DNA of 20,502 bases. It comes from Hypsibius dujardini. Lineage: Eukaryota > Tardigrada > Eutardigrada > Parachela > Hypsibiidae. The notes under the pieces are model-generated. The model was not told where the DNA came from. It was given only the letters and a program-made list of their open reading frames with translations, and did no database searches. Numbering within the stretch: position 1 is the first letter of the stretch; each line of letters opens with the position of its first letter. Shown here piece by piece: positions 9,815-19,493 of this stretch. Location: assembly GCA_001579985.1 (NCBI GenBank), contig LRSR01001491.1, positions 1-20,502 on the forward strand, in the 5' to 3' direction. Made by a program: the position numbers and the translations under genes.

Positions 9815-12266
9815 AAACAGACAGACAACGTCGGAAGCATGTCAAAACCAAGCCTACTGAAACATTGAGGATGAGGGTTGGCGGCGCCGCAGCACTGGGG
9901 AGCATCATCCGGAAGTTGTGCTCTTGGAGTTTGCTATACAGAAACTCCATTGTCAACAAGTTTGTTTCATGTCATATAATCATGAATTTAATCGCACCGT
10001 GATATCATGGTCCTGTGAAAGAAAGAAACAGACCAGTGAGCAAAATCCCTTGTTGATATTGTCATTGATTGTTTCAAACGATTTTCAACGTACCAGAAAC
10101 TGCCCAAACTGCATGAACTGCAATTATAATGACCCACGTATCATGTACACTGCATACGGTAAGTAACTAGAAGTATGAATGTGCTCAATCTTTATAAGTG
10201 CTGTACCATATTCGTCCACGTAGGTGCCATCTGAATTTTGGTGGAGATTAGGGCCGAACTGACCAGTCGAGCGCTGGGAAGAGCCTTTCCACGGCTGCTC
10301 TTTCTCGGCTCCGAAATTCCTGGAAGACGAGATTATATGCGTACCTACCTGATCATAGAGATTCATTATTTGGTGCCTTGTAATCACCATCAGCGTAATC
10401 GGCTCCAAGCAGACGAATGAAGACGGTGTTGTCCTTGCCGCGTTTCGGGAAGCAAATGTTGTTGCACTGCCCGGTGTGGCTGCGGTACTTGTCTTGCGCG
10501 CACGCCGGTTGTCGCGCCGGATTGAGAAAATCCCGGATCGGCACGACAGGTCTGCAATTGCAAACAATGGTTTAGATAGCAGATGTAAAGGTTTGAATTT
10601 AATTAGTATTTCCAACAATGACACAAAGTCTTACTGCTCCGGAATACAATCGGTCGTGGGAGCAGCTGCTACTACTGCTGGTGTTAGTGGTGGCGGTGGC
10701 GCCTGGGGTGCACCGACATCAATGAGATCTTGAGGAGCTTGGACCGGGGTGGGGATGGTCGGTGGAGGAGCCTGCACAGACGGTGCGATGGTGACCAGTG
10801 GTAATGCGCTCGCAGCTGTCGTTTTGTTTAAATTAAGCCTGCAAGTCAACAGACGTTCCTGGTAGAAAACAGTATGCATGTACGCCTGCCCGCCGATCTG
10901 TCTGTCTGTCTTTCTGTCTGTTTCTCTGTCTGCTCGCCCATCTGTCTGTCTGTCTGTTTGTATGCCTGTCCGCTTGCCTGCCCCTTTTTGTCTGCCTCCT
11001 CAGCAACCACTGCTCTATCGTTAAAGTTATGCTGAATTGCTCAGCTATTTCGGCAACAGCTGTCTATTTTGCCAGCGGCAACAATTCGGGTCTTTCACCC
11101 GGTGTCACCAATCGCCCTGAGCGTAACCCATACCAGTCCTTCGCAGTGGCACCTTACTTTTCAAACACCTTAGCCTTACTGTGTGCTGAGTGATTTTGAG
11201 AAATCCTCCAACGTGAAGGCACTCTTCGCCAGGTCCAACGCGTTCGCGCTGGTTCCCGCGAACATATCCGACTGGCTGCCCGGCGTGCCAAACTGTAGGG
11301 TGGTAAAACCGCCGGTTGCCAGACCACCGCCCATTGGCGCCCCCGACGACACCGCCGCACTCCCAAACTGTTGCGTCGACTTCTGCCAGGCCTCATTGAA
11401 CTGAAGAAGTTAACAGAAGTAATAAAACAGATTAGGCCGAATTATGGTTTCACGATACGAGAGGGGTTGACAAATAGACAGACATATAGACAGACAGACA
11501 GACAGACAGGCGGATAATCATATCGGCAGACAGATAGGCAGGCAAAGAGGCCGACAACAGATGGATAGACAGATAGGCAGGCAGACAGAAAAACAGACAG
11601 GCAGATAGGCGGGGAGGCAGACAGACAGGCAGATAGGCGAGGAGGTAAGGAGGCAGACAGACATGACCGACCGACAAGCCGACAAACAGTCAGGCAAACA
11701 AATAGCCAGACCTTGTCCTGCACAAAGTTCTGAGGCAGCGACCACATTCCATTCTGCCTGAAAATGCTATTAATCTGCGTCTGCAAGTCTGAAGAGGATT
11801 GCACTGCTGCAGTCCCGCTGTTGGTTGCCCAGTTCTGTGCCGGAAATGTCATCGGCTGCTGCATCTGCAACGGGGCGGGACGCTGCTGCGGCTGAATATT
11901 AGTCCACGACGGCGAGGAACCCGCAAAAAAGTTGTCGACCATCGGGGAAGAGGCTATTTGCCGGTTCGAACCGAACCCATGGGCGATATCGCTGAAGCTT
12001 TGAAAGTTGGTCGGCGAAGAGGGAGCCGAGTTGAAGGGACTAGGTATTGGTGCAAAGGACGGCTGAAAGGAGAAGGTTCCGAATGGGGAGGAACTGGCAA
12101 AGTTCTGGTTGAAAAGGTTCGGGAACGCCGAGGAGAATCCGCTGTTGCCGGGCGCGTCGCTGCGGCCGAAGAAATTCCGTCCGAAATTCTGACGACGACG
12201 GCGCTGTCCTTGGACATTGCTACTGAAAAGGGCTAAAAAGAGCGTTAAAAGTAGGACGGAATTCAT
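7210..12266 (-). CDS. Secreted animal haem peroxidase (peroxidasin/thyroid-peroxidase superfamily) with disordered N-terminal region
   Basis: The superfamily uses H2O2 to oxidise halides, tyrosines or matrix proteins outside the cell. Exons in transcription order: 12266-11712, 11400-11180, 10838-10635, 10551-10388, 10319-10207, 10117-10094, 10012-9998, 9933-9858, 9554-9411, 9334-9284, 9213-9103, 9025-9003, 8910-8758, 8484-7949, 7700-7528, 7451-7346, 7273-7210. All introns are GT-AG and phases close to 911 codons including stop. Residues 1-20 form a signal peptide, followed by RRRR. Residues of about 21-325 are rich in S, N, Q, F, P and G. The peroxidase domain begins near C344. Active site: Q425, D428-H429-D430 (distal His, Ca-binding Asp), R563, proximal H667 in MRVGHSMV and N748 in [19 protein letters not shown] matches the calcium loop. 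The C-terminus is canonical (NPRIPCD). The residue normally Glu for the haem ester is V566. The N-terminal exons could instead be a separate gene. Confidence 0.9.
7756..7873. repeat. CTGT array (plus strand) in the peroxidase intron 7701-7948
   Basis: It starts with a nearly perfect run (7756-7785) and becomes interrupted towards the right. In the sense orientation of the peroxidase transcript it reads CAGA. Confidence 0.85.
8598..8732. repeat. CAGA array (plus strand) in the peroxidase intron 8485-8757
   Basis: CAGA, GGGA and CATA units on the plus strand; the transcript carries CTGT. It is complementary to the array on the other side of the exon 7949-8484. Confidence 0.85.
9736..9827. repeat. 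CAGA array (plus strand) in the peroxidase intron 9555-9857
   Basis: It contains the most perfect tract in the window, about 43 bp of uninterrupted CAGA at 9771-9813, so this is a likely polymorphic microsatellite. The transcript carries CTGT. Confidence 0.9.
10897..10997. repeat. CTGT array (plus strand) in the peroxidase intron 10839-11179
   Basis: CTGT units with CGCC and TTTC interruptions; the transcript carries CAGA. The array of the preceding intron has the opposite orientation. Confidence 0.8.
11180..12266 (-). CDS. Signal peptide plus low-complexity N-terminal region of the peroxidase (exons 1-2)
   Basis: ATG at 12266 sits in a good context (A at -3) and opens a hydrophobic signal peptide, [14 protein letters not shown], with likely cleavage after VQG. 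The remainder of exons 1 and 2 encodes about 240 residues rich in Ser, Asn, Gln, Phe, Pro and Gly, with repeated NF, SF and FG pairs and almost no Cys, which looks intrinsically disordered. Exon 1 ends at 11712 (AAG then GTCTGG) and exon 2 runs 11400-11180. At the end of exon 2 an in-frame TAA (11178-11176) straddles a GTAAGG donor. Splicing there joins, in the correct phase, to the acceptor before 10838 and removes the stop. No other signal peptide is visible for the peroxidase, which supports a single gene. The alternative is an independent small secreted protein of 259 aa ending at the TAA. Confidence 0.7.
11469..11703. repeat. CAGA array (plus strand) in the peroxidase intron 11401-11711
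   Basis: A long array of CAGA, TAGG and CAGG units fills about three quarters of the intron between the two low-complexity exons. The transcript carries CTGT. Confidence 0.85.
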
Positions 12267-13044
12267 TTTGTCTGCAGATACAGACACGCGTGCACGTGTT
12301 TGGCAAAAAAAAGATTGAAATGAGCTCCCCCGATGTGTCTTGCAATATTTTATTTAACTCACGATCATGTATTCGGATTGAGAGTTTAATATTCGTTACA
12401 TAAGGCCAGTATAAGTACCCTTGAACGTTGAAGACACACCGGATATATATATTTTATGCGTTAATTGCCTCTCTAAACACGCTTGTCTGGCTGGGGGCGC
12501 TCAAATCTAGCTATTGATTCCTGGACTTAAGGATTGTTTTTGGGGGGTGAATCATCCCCAGAGAATGTCACACTGTCACTTGTTCAAGAGAGGTGTCACA
12601 ATCGCCACCTCTTACTACGCCCGGAAGGTATTGTCTGTGTGGGGACACCTTCAAAGAAAGACGAGTGTCTATCGAAGTGTGTAGTCAGTCACAATGTCAA
12701 AAAATCCGGAAACATCCGGCTGATTCACTTTGGTGGTTTTGAGGAATTTGCTAGAGAACTCTTGAATATGCAACAGGTGGAACCAATATGTCACGTTCAC
12801 GTTCTTGTGTATTATAAATGTATTCTATCGAACTATTAAGCACTAATGTTTTCGATAACAGCAAAAGCAGCCAAAAAAGCGCAGACATTAGTCGTAAAAA
12901 ATCGCATTTCTGAAATTGAAGATCAATATAACGTAGGGAAATAAGAGATGCTGAGGAACAAAAAAATATGAAAGCGTTTCATGATGGAGTGTGTGTAAAA
13001 CTTAAAAAAATCCGTGAGACGCATGAACCATGACGGAATAATAA
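12267..13044. other. Intergenic region between presenilin 3' end and peroxidase 5' end (both minus strand)
   Basis: It contains the presenilin 3'UTR and the peroxidase promoter and 5'UTR. A plus-strand open frame of about 100 codons (12534-12839) has no recognisable homology and is probably chance. Short hairpins occur, for example GAGGTG/CACCTC around 12589-12611 and GAAGGT/ACCTTC around 12622-12653. Nothing else can be supported. Confidence 0.5.
12441..12457 (-). promoter_or_regulatory. TATA-like element upstream of the peroxidase
   Basis: Read on the minus strand, this is an ATAAAATATATATAT stretch about 175 bp upstream of the peroxidase ATG at 12266. It could be a TATA box with a 5'UTR of roughly 150 nt. 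It may equally be ordinary AT-rich sequence. Confidence 0.25.
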
Positions 13045-15527
13045 TCATATGAAGACCTGCTCGCTGGCGAGGCTGTCAGAGAACGGTTTCACCAGGCTGC
13101 TGGTGGCAAAGTAGAAGATCACACCGAAGATAATCGAGATCGGGAGGGCGGGCAGTGCCTTACGGTACATGGCCAAGAGTAGGAGTGTCAAGCAGAGACC
13201 CTTAACGTCAAAAAAAGGGAAGTTTGAAACATGTCTACAATGCCTACAATATCAACCAATCAATCGATCAGTAAACTAAGCGTTCTCTTACAATGAGTAT
13301 GGCGACGAAGCAAGCCAGAGTAGTATTCCAGTCGCCGTACGAGGACGCCTTGCCGACAAGGACGGAATAGAAGATGAAGTCACCGAGACCCAATTTTATC
13401 CCTCCTATGGAATCGAAAATTCATTCGCTTAATAAAAGTAATCCCTTAGTCGGGAATGCTCAAGCTGCGTACGTTCTTCCTCTTCCTCCGGGACTGAATT
13501 CGGTTGATGAGCCGGCACCGCTGGTTGCCTGACTACAACTGCATCAGCGCCTGCGATACCTTCATCACCATCCGTCAGCGCTTGCTGGCTGGACCGCCGT
13601 TGGCGCCTGGTGCGGGAGGTGGCTGTGACGGGACCGGCCGGCGTAGCGCCACCTTCGACATCGTCCACGGCAAGGACGTATGCGTAGAGAACCGATGCTG
13701 GAAGAAAAATCCTTGGAAAAATCCAAAGCAACCGCAAATCTGCGACTCAAAGGAAGTTGTGCTCACATGTATAGATAAGACCGGGAAAGATGGGTTCGTT
13801 GCGTTCTTGGGCGGTTTCCACCAGAATCCGCAGTGGTCCGTTCGGACAGAGGACGGCAACGAGATCTGCAACGAGGCAAATGAAGGGAGATAACAAGCAA
13901 GTCCGTGAGACTTCAAATAAAAAATGTGAAAGAGTCACAGTGGGACTTAAAGAATCACTGAAGTAAACAGACGACCGGCCGGGCAGACAAACAGACGGTA
14001 AAAACGAATGAATAGATCGATTTAACAGGCACACACAGAGATGAAGGCTAACAGTAGAAATACAGGTAAAATTTCAGACAAAACAACGTAGCCTCCAAGC
14101 GTACCCCAAAGAGAGATCACCACCAACAGCACCCAGGTCGTCCAGTCCGGCAGATACTTAATGAATGTCAACGCCATCAACGCACTGATGATGATCAAGT
14201 ATGCCTGCTGCAGCAGCAACGGACCCGTCCCGTGGATGCACACCATACCGACACATCCAAAGTTCCAAATGAGGATGGCCAATGTGATGTAGTCCATGGG
14301 GACATTGTAAGTGCGAAACACTTCCCCCAGGTAAATGTAGGAAAAGAGGAAGAGGAGCATCAACGATGACATGATCAACCAGCCAGAGATAATCTGAAAC
14401 ATTTTAACCAACCAGAACGTAAAAGAGCAATGAAGGTGTTTTTAAAAGGCACGCGGATCAGTACCTTATAGCAGCGGTATTTGTAGAGAGCAATGAGCAC
14501 AAACGTCATAACAACAATCACACCGAGCATGATTCCGGCGTTGGCAAGCGAATTCCACACTTTAGTCCCGGTGTCCGTGGACGTCTCATGGAACGGTGTG
14601 TACACACTGGGGGAAAAATAAAGTCATATGAACTAGTCAGTCAAGCAATCCATCAATAAAAGCAGCAGAATCCTCCCGCCAAGGATAATATCGACCGATT
14701 ATTCGCCCCATTCGTCATTCACTTACAGATATCCATTCCGTTCGGTGTAAAAATTTAAAGAAGTAATGGTGGCCACCACCACCAACATGCACAGCGCCAC
14801 CGGGACAAACAGCTTCATCACATGCTCCGCCCCGTATTTCAACTCCTCCTCCTCCTCCAGTTCCGCCGCGGCCTCATCCAGGGCTCTCCTCTGCAGATCC
14901 TCCGGTCCTGGCTCACCGGACGGCCTAGTCCGAGTCCGCTGCGCCGGCCTTGGCTCATGTCCGCGCGATCCAGATGGTCCATCACGGTGGCCTCCACGCT
15001 CCGGTGCTTGATTGGTTGATTGACTCGCTACAACATGACTTGCACCGCGTGCCGTCGATTGATTGGTTGATTGAGTGACAACGTCGGGCATTGGGCCGTG
15101 CGATCTGCCGCGTTTTGTACCGCGGGTCTGCAAGCACAGAAGTGTCACGCAGAACCATGGTAGAGAACGAAATTGCCTACCGGTTGATCGGATGTAGAGT
15201 GGGATTGGTCCAGCGCGACCGTGTGCATTTCGTCGGCATCGCCCGCGACCATCATGGGAAGCGACTCGGGCAGTGGTGTGAACTCAATGCGCGATGTTTC
15301 CAGCGAGCGTAGGGCCAAGTCCTGGTGAGCAATTGTGCTCACCTATTCCGGAAAGTCAGTTGAGTATTAAAATTACTTTGAAAAATTATCCGAAAACGAA
15401 AACAAAAGGGAGATTCTAATCTGTTATCTTTTAGAATCTAGCATTCTTTTTTTGCTGGAGCGGAGTTCATTCGGTTCACTTCCTAACTCACCAGTTCAGC
15501 GCGTTCACTGATTCTCCGTTCTCCCAT
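13045..15527 (-). CDS. PSEN: Presenilin, catalytic subunit of gamma-secretase
   Basis: Presenilin is the nine-transmembrane aspartyl protease of gamma-secretase, which cleaves Notch and other type I membrane proteins within the membrane. Exons: 15527-15492, 15321-15181, 15127-14727, 14606-14465, 14393-14105, 13865-13767, 13697-13473, 13404-13292, 13200-13045; GT-AG throughout, 533 codons plus TGA. Residues 1 to about 175 form a cytosolic tail ending in a Glu-rich run and [10 protein letters not shown]1 follows ([14 protein letters not shown]), then [15 protein letters not shown] and [20 protein letters not shown]. The first catalytic Asp is D337 in [14 protein letters not shown]. The large cytosolic loop (about 371-445) is divergent, Arg/Gln-rich with a Glu run. 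The second catalytic Asp is D453 in [18 protein letters not shown] (GxGD motif). The PALP motif is at 499-502 and the protein ends in a short FI tail, as in the family. The Tyr usual before the first Asp is Trp here. Confidence 0.96.
13964..13998. repeat. Short CAGA-like tract in presenilin intron 13866-14104
   Basis: Only a few CAGA/CAAA units remain. This is the only trace of the array family in presenilin. Confidence 0.5.
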
Positions 15528-16026
15528 CCTGGTTCTCAAGCTCGTCAAAATCCCGCACTGGCAATGACGATCCTGCGTGATCCAAAGTAAAATTTCCGCA
15601 AGAAGAGATAGTTTAGATTTTTTCTTCACGGCTCAAGCAAGGTAATTACCAGGTTGCATGGCCGCGCCCTTTCTAAGCTTGGGGGGCCGCTCTACTGAGT
15701 GTCTCAATTTGGACGCCTCCCGCCTGCGGTACTACCAGTTTTGCTAGCGGAGTGTACAAGGAAAATGCCTCTCAATTTTCAGTGATCGGTTTGATTTGAT
15801 TCACACAATTCAGTCGTAACGACCACCAGACTGCGCTGCCAGACAGACCGGGCGGGACTTATTTATGTTTACTCTGACGCGACCACAAGATCACACCTTC
15901 TGTCCGCTAACCACACCGTCTGCCGAAGCCAATCAGATGGATTTTAAATCCACTGTTTTCTCTCACTCCCGAAACTTTTTCCTCCTGCTTTTTATTCCTC
16001 CGCAGACGATTGGATCTCGAAGAGCA
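15528..16026. promoter_or_regulatory. Putative bidirectional promoter between presenilin and UBA3
   Basis: The two start codons diverge and are 499 bp apart, so this interval must hold both 5'UTRs and both core promoters unless either gene has a remote first exon. No convincing TATA box is visible. A GC-rich patch lies near 15660-15735. A donor-like AAG/GTAATT at about 15642 and the acceptor at 16003-16005 could define a UBA3 5'UTR intron. A CAG followed by TGCGGG on the minus strand near 15562 could be the 3' end of a presenilin 5'UTR intron. Confidence 0.5.
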
Positions 16027-18918
16027 ATGGCGTTGGAAGATGGCGCGAATGGGGACGAAGCGGACGCCATCCAGGGCATGGATTACGGGGACGACAACGT
16101 CTCAGCTGATGAAGTCGACGACGGCGCTCCCCAGCAAGATCCGCGTTACAAATCCATCTCCAATTTGATACTTCGCCCAGGCGCCATGACCCGGCAGGAT
16201 TTTGAACCGTGCCCGGAAGTGAGCTTTACAAAATTCGCTGTTGTTTTTGTTGGAATAAGTTAAATAAGATATAATTTGAGACTAAATTTGCAGCTCCTGG
16301 ATTTCATACAAAATACCTGCAAAGTCCTCATCGTCGGCGCCGGCGGATTGGGCTGTGAACTGTTGAAGAATTTGGTGCGTCCCCTGGAGCCGATGATGAG
16401 ACTGGTGAATGATGCTGTTGTTTGTACAGGCGCTGTTAGGATTCCGGGATCTGCATGTGATCGACATGGACACGATTGATTTGTCCAATTTGAATCGGCA
16501 GTTTTTGTTCAGGTATGTGGTGCTTGATTGGTCGACTGACAGAAATTTTACTTGTATCTACTTTCTTTCAATTGATTGAACAACTTACATATCATGAAAA
16601 GCTACTTAATTCTCTTTGGGAGTCTCAAAGTTAGTTCGAGATTTATAGGTAGCCGTGTTGTTTAAAATATTTAAATAGTGATTTCAATTAGTCGACAATA
16701 GTTTTTTATTTTTAATTAAATTTAGAATCAGATGCCTAATCACGTGTTGACTTTTAATTTAATTGAAATTATAACTAAATATATAATATATATAATATAA
16801 ATAAATACAAAGTCAGACCTTGATCACGACGTGCTGATTTTTAATTTAATTTAAATTCCAACAATACTGCTTCGAGTGATGGCTACTTGATGGATTGTTT
16901 GATTGAACTTGTAGATGCGAAGTGCCAGTTGAAAAATAACATTGATTATGTGGATCAGCGAAGGAGGGTAAACCGGCATCCCAGTCGACAGTAATAAGAT
17001 GTCTCTATTTTTTGTGACATTTTTCAGTTAAGTGTCGGTTCATCCCTTCCGTAGGCATAACGATATCGGGAAGAGCAAAGCCGAATGCGCAGCCAACTTC
17101 ATCAACACCCGAATTCCTAGTTGCACTGTCACTCCGTAAGTGCTCCTCGGCCCGATTCGTTTGTTAACCACATTACGTATGACTGAATGCAAGTTCTATG
17201 CCACAGATACTGCAAACGGATTGAGGACTTCGATGAGGACTTCTATCGTGGTACGGGAAGATTTCTCGACTTTTGTCTTGATTTCCTAATCGACTTAACC
17301 TTCCTCTTGCCTCCTAGGTTTTAGCGTTATCGTCTGCGGACTGGATTCGATAGTGGCCCGTCGCTGGATGAACGGCATGCTGGTAAGAAGAAAGTTCTCA
17401 GTGGAATCTCAACGCGAACGTCTGAGCTTTAACTGTCTCACTGGTTGCGGATGCCTTAGTTGTCCATGGTGGCGTACGACGACGAGGGCAACCCGGATCC
17501 GACGACAGTCAAGCCTTTGATCGACGGCGGGACGGAGGGCTTTAAAGGCAACGTGCGATCAGTTGTTCCCGGGATAACGGCTTGTCTAGAGTGTTCCATT
17601 GATCTTTACCCGCCGGCGGTAAGGAGGTTGATGCGATGTGTTGTCCTCGATCTAAATCTCTACCTGGTGTACGATTATTGTGTTTCTGTCTTCTCCAGGT
17701 TAACTTTCCGATGTGCACAATCGCTCATACACCTCGCCTGCCGGAGCACTGCATTGAGTACGTCAAAGTACTCTTGTGGCCGAAAGAGGAACCTTTTGGA
17801 GGTAGGTGTTGGAATGCTGATTCGGAGGAGGAAGAAGAAAAAGAAAGCAGAGAGTTGTCCGTGCAAGACGTCGGGTTCTTGTGTAGCTGGTATCGGGGTC
17901 GATGGAGATGATCCCAAGCATATCAGCTGGATCTGTGGAAAGGCTGAGGACCGAGCCAAGGAGTTTGGGATTGAGGGGGTCACCTACCGGCTAACTTTGG
18001 GTACTTATTCCTGTAATTTACTGACCGATAGAGATTTTCAGACTGGCAGACAGAGAGACAGACAGACAAACAAACAAACAAACAGACAGCCAGACAGATA
18101 GCCAGACATACAGACAGCAGACGGCCATAGCAGACAGTCAGACAGGAGGCAAGCCTGAAACAGGCTCAAACCGACGTCGATTAGTTATAGAAAGCAGGTT
18201 TTACCTTCTTCTTAGGAGTGATAAAGAACATCATTCCGGCGGTGGCTTCAACAAATGCTGTGATTGCTGGTAAGAGGTTGTCTGTTGCTACCCTTCACAT
18301 TCACAGCCGTAATATTGCACCTGTGAATCATAGCTGCGTGTGCGACGGAAGTCTTCAAAGTTGCATCGTCGATGTACGCTCCATTGGACAATTACTTCCT
18401 CTTCAATGACGTGGATGGCGTTTACTCCAGCAGCTTCTCATACGAACGAAATGTACATATTTCCACTAGCTCATGCGCGCCTTATCACCAAAGCAAGCTA
18501 CCCTCTAAATCAGCAACTTGCTGTTTTTTATTTAGCCGGAATGCTTGGCCTGCTCCCAGAAGCCTCAGCTCATCACCGCGAAACCCTTGGACACCCTGCA
18601 GGATCTTATTGATGCACTGAAGGAGCACCCACTGTTGTAAGAACTTCCTTGACACGTTTCGAAGTGTGACCTTTTTTGGGTAGTCGTCGTTTTATTTCGT
18701 TTTGTCATCGCAGCCAAATGCGCTCTCCCGGCATCACGACGAAAATAAATGGAAAGTCCAAGACCCTGTACATGCCGAACGTGCCCATGCTGGAGGCGCA
18801 GACACGTGAGAATCTGGAGCGATCGCTAGCCGATCTGGGCTTCCTGGATGGGCAGGAGCTGGTGGTGGTCGACGTGACGTCACCTACAGCTAGAGTTTTG
18901 ACTGTTAAGTTCCCGTGA
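16027..18918 (+). CDS. UBA3: UBA3, catalytic subunit of the NEDD8-activating enzyme E1
   Basis: With APPBP1/NAE1, UBA3 adenylates NEDD8, forms a thioester with it and passes it to UBC12 for cullin neddylation. Exons: 16027-16218, 16294-16374, 16430-16512, 17055-17135, 17207-17250, 17318-17382, 17460-17618, 17699-17801, 17887-18000, 18216-18269, 18334-18452, 18536-18636, 18714-18918 (TGA). Phases close to 466 codons plus stop; human UBA3 has 463. Visible parts: acidic N-terminus, nucleotide-binding [14 protein letters not shown] (78-91), [28 protein letters not shown] (202-212), zinc-binding CxxC pairs C224/C227 and C368/C371, catalytic Cys C241 in [20 protein letters not shown], then [11 protein letters not shown] and a C-terminal ubiquitin-fold domain for E2 docking. 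An acceptor-like CAG at 16003-16005 just before the ATG suggests a 5'UTR intron. The frame is open back to an ATG at 15865, so a longer start is possible but unlike the family. Confidence 0.97.
16738..16863. repeat. Diverged AT-rich direct repeat in UBA3 intron 16513-17054
   Basis: Two copies of a segment of about 40 bp (about 16738-16776 and 16822-16863) share a TCACG start, a TTTTAATTTAATT core and an AAATT end. They are separated by a TATA-rich spacer. This is the longest UBA3 intron, and it looks like a local duplication. Confidence 0.5.
18040..18152. repeat. CAGA array in UBA3 intron 18001-18215
   Basis: CAGA and CAAA units in the sense orientation, the only such array among the twelve UBA3 coding introns. 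Confidence 0.85.
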
Positions 18919-19025
18919 GAAATGATTCACGATTGTGGTCTGCTGACATGTGATACGTATATAGAGCGGGCGTTCGTGTTTTGGCCTTGTTCCGTCGAAC
19001 AGCCTCTCGCTTTTTTCGTTTACAT

Positions 19026-19045
19026 TTACTAGTACGTACTAGTAA
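19026..19045. repeat. Perfect 20-bp palindrome
   Basis: The sequence TTACTAGTACGTACTAGTAA reads the same on both strands. It lies about 110 bp downstream of the UBA3 stop codon, in the presumed 3'UTR. Its function is unknown. Confidence 0.8.
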
Positions 19046-19493
19046 TACAAAATTGTGCAAGTGGTCAACGCTAATGTTCGTCAAAGTTCCTGAAGGGAAC
19101 GCTGAACCCCGCCTTCGCAAAACAACACTGCTTTTCACAAAACATTTTCAACTATACGTTTTGACCCTGTCATATCCGCACTTTAATCAAAATTCAATTG
19201 CTTTTTTTCTGGCAAGGGAAGGGCTCTACTCTCACTCTAGAAGGTGGAAGCTGGCACGTTTATATTTCAGCATACGTTTATGTGCGCTAGTTTGTTGATA
19301 TTTATTCCGCTGAAAGAACAAAAAATAATATTCCACACTTCAAATTAATAATATTTTTGGAAATAACTCCCGCGTTAATACATAAATGGCGTTGTCAATG
19401 TTATACTGTAAGCCACGTCGATTGATTGTTGATTTTAGTGAAGTATACATGTTTGATTCATTGATTTTGAGTCAGTTATGCTTTTTTAATAAC

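Noticed and set aside
11442-11711. Continuation of the first peroxidase exon past 11712 on the minus strand
   Set aside because: The protein changes abruptly to repeat-derived CLSV-type sequence after a GTCTGG donor, and the following exon joins in phase from 11400.
11799-12236. 145-codon plus-strand frame rich in Arg and Gly
   Set aside because: It lies antisense to the signal-peptide exon of the peroxidase and reflects codon-bias mirror effects; no family resemblance.
13504-13893. 129-codon plus-strand open frame over the presenilin loop exons
   Set aside because: It is the antisense shadow of two presenilin exons with well-supported splice sites.
15865-16026. Upstream in-frame ATG giving UBA3 a 54-residue N-terminal extension
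   Set aside because: The extension contains a pyrimidine tract and CAG acceptor just before the family-like start at 16027, so it is more likely 5'UTR or intron.
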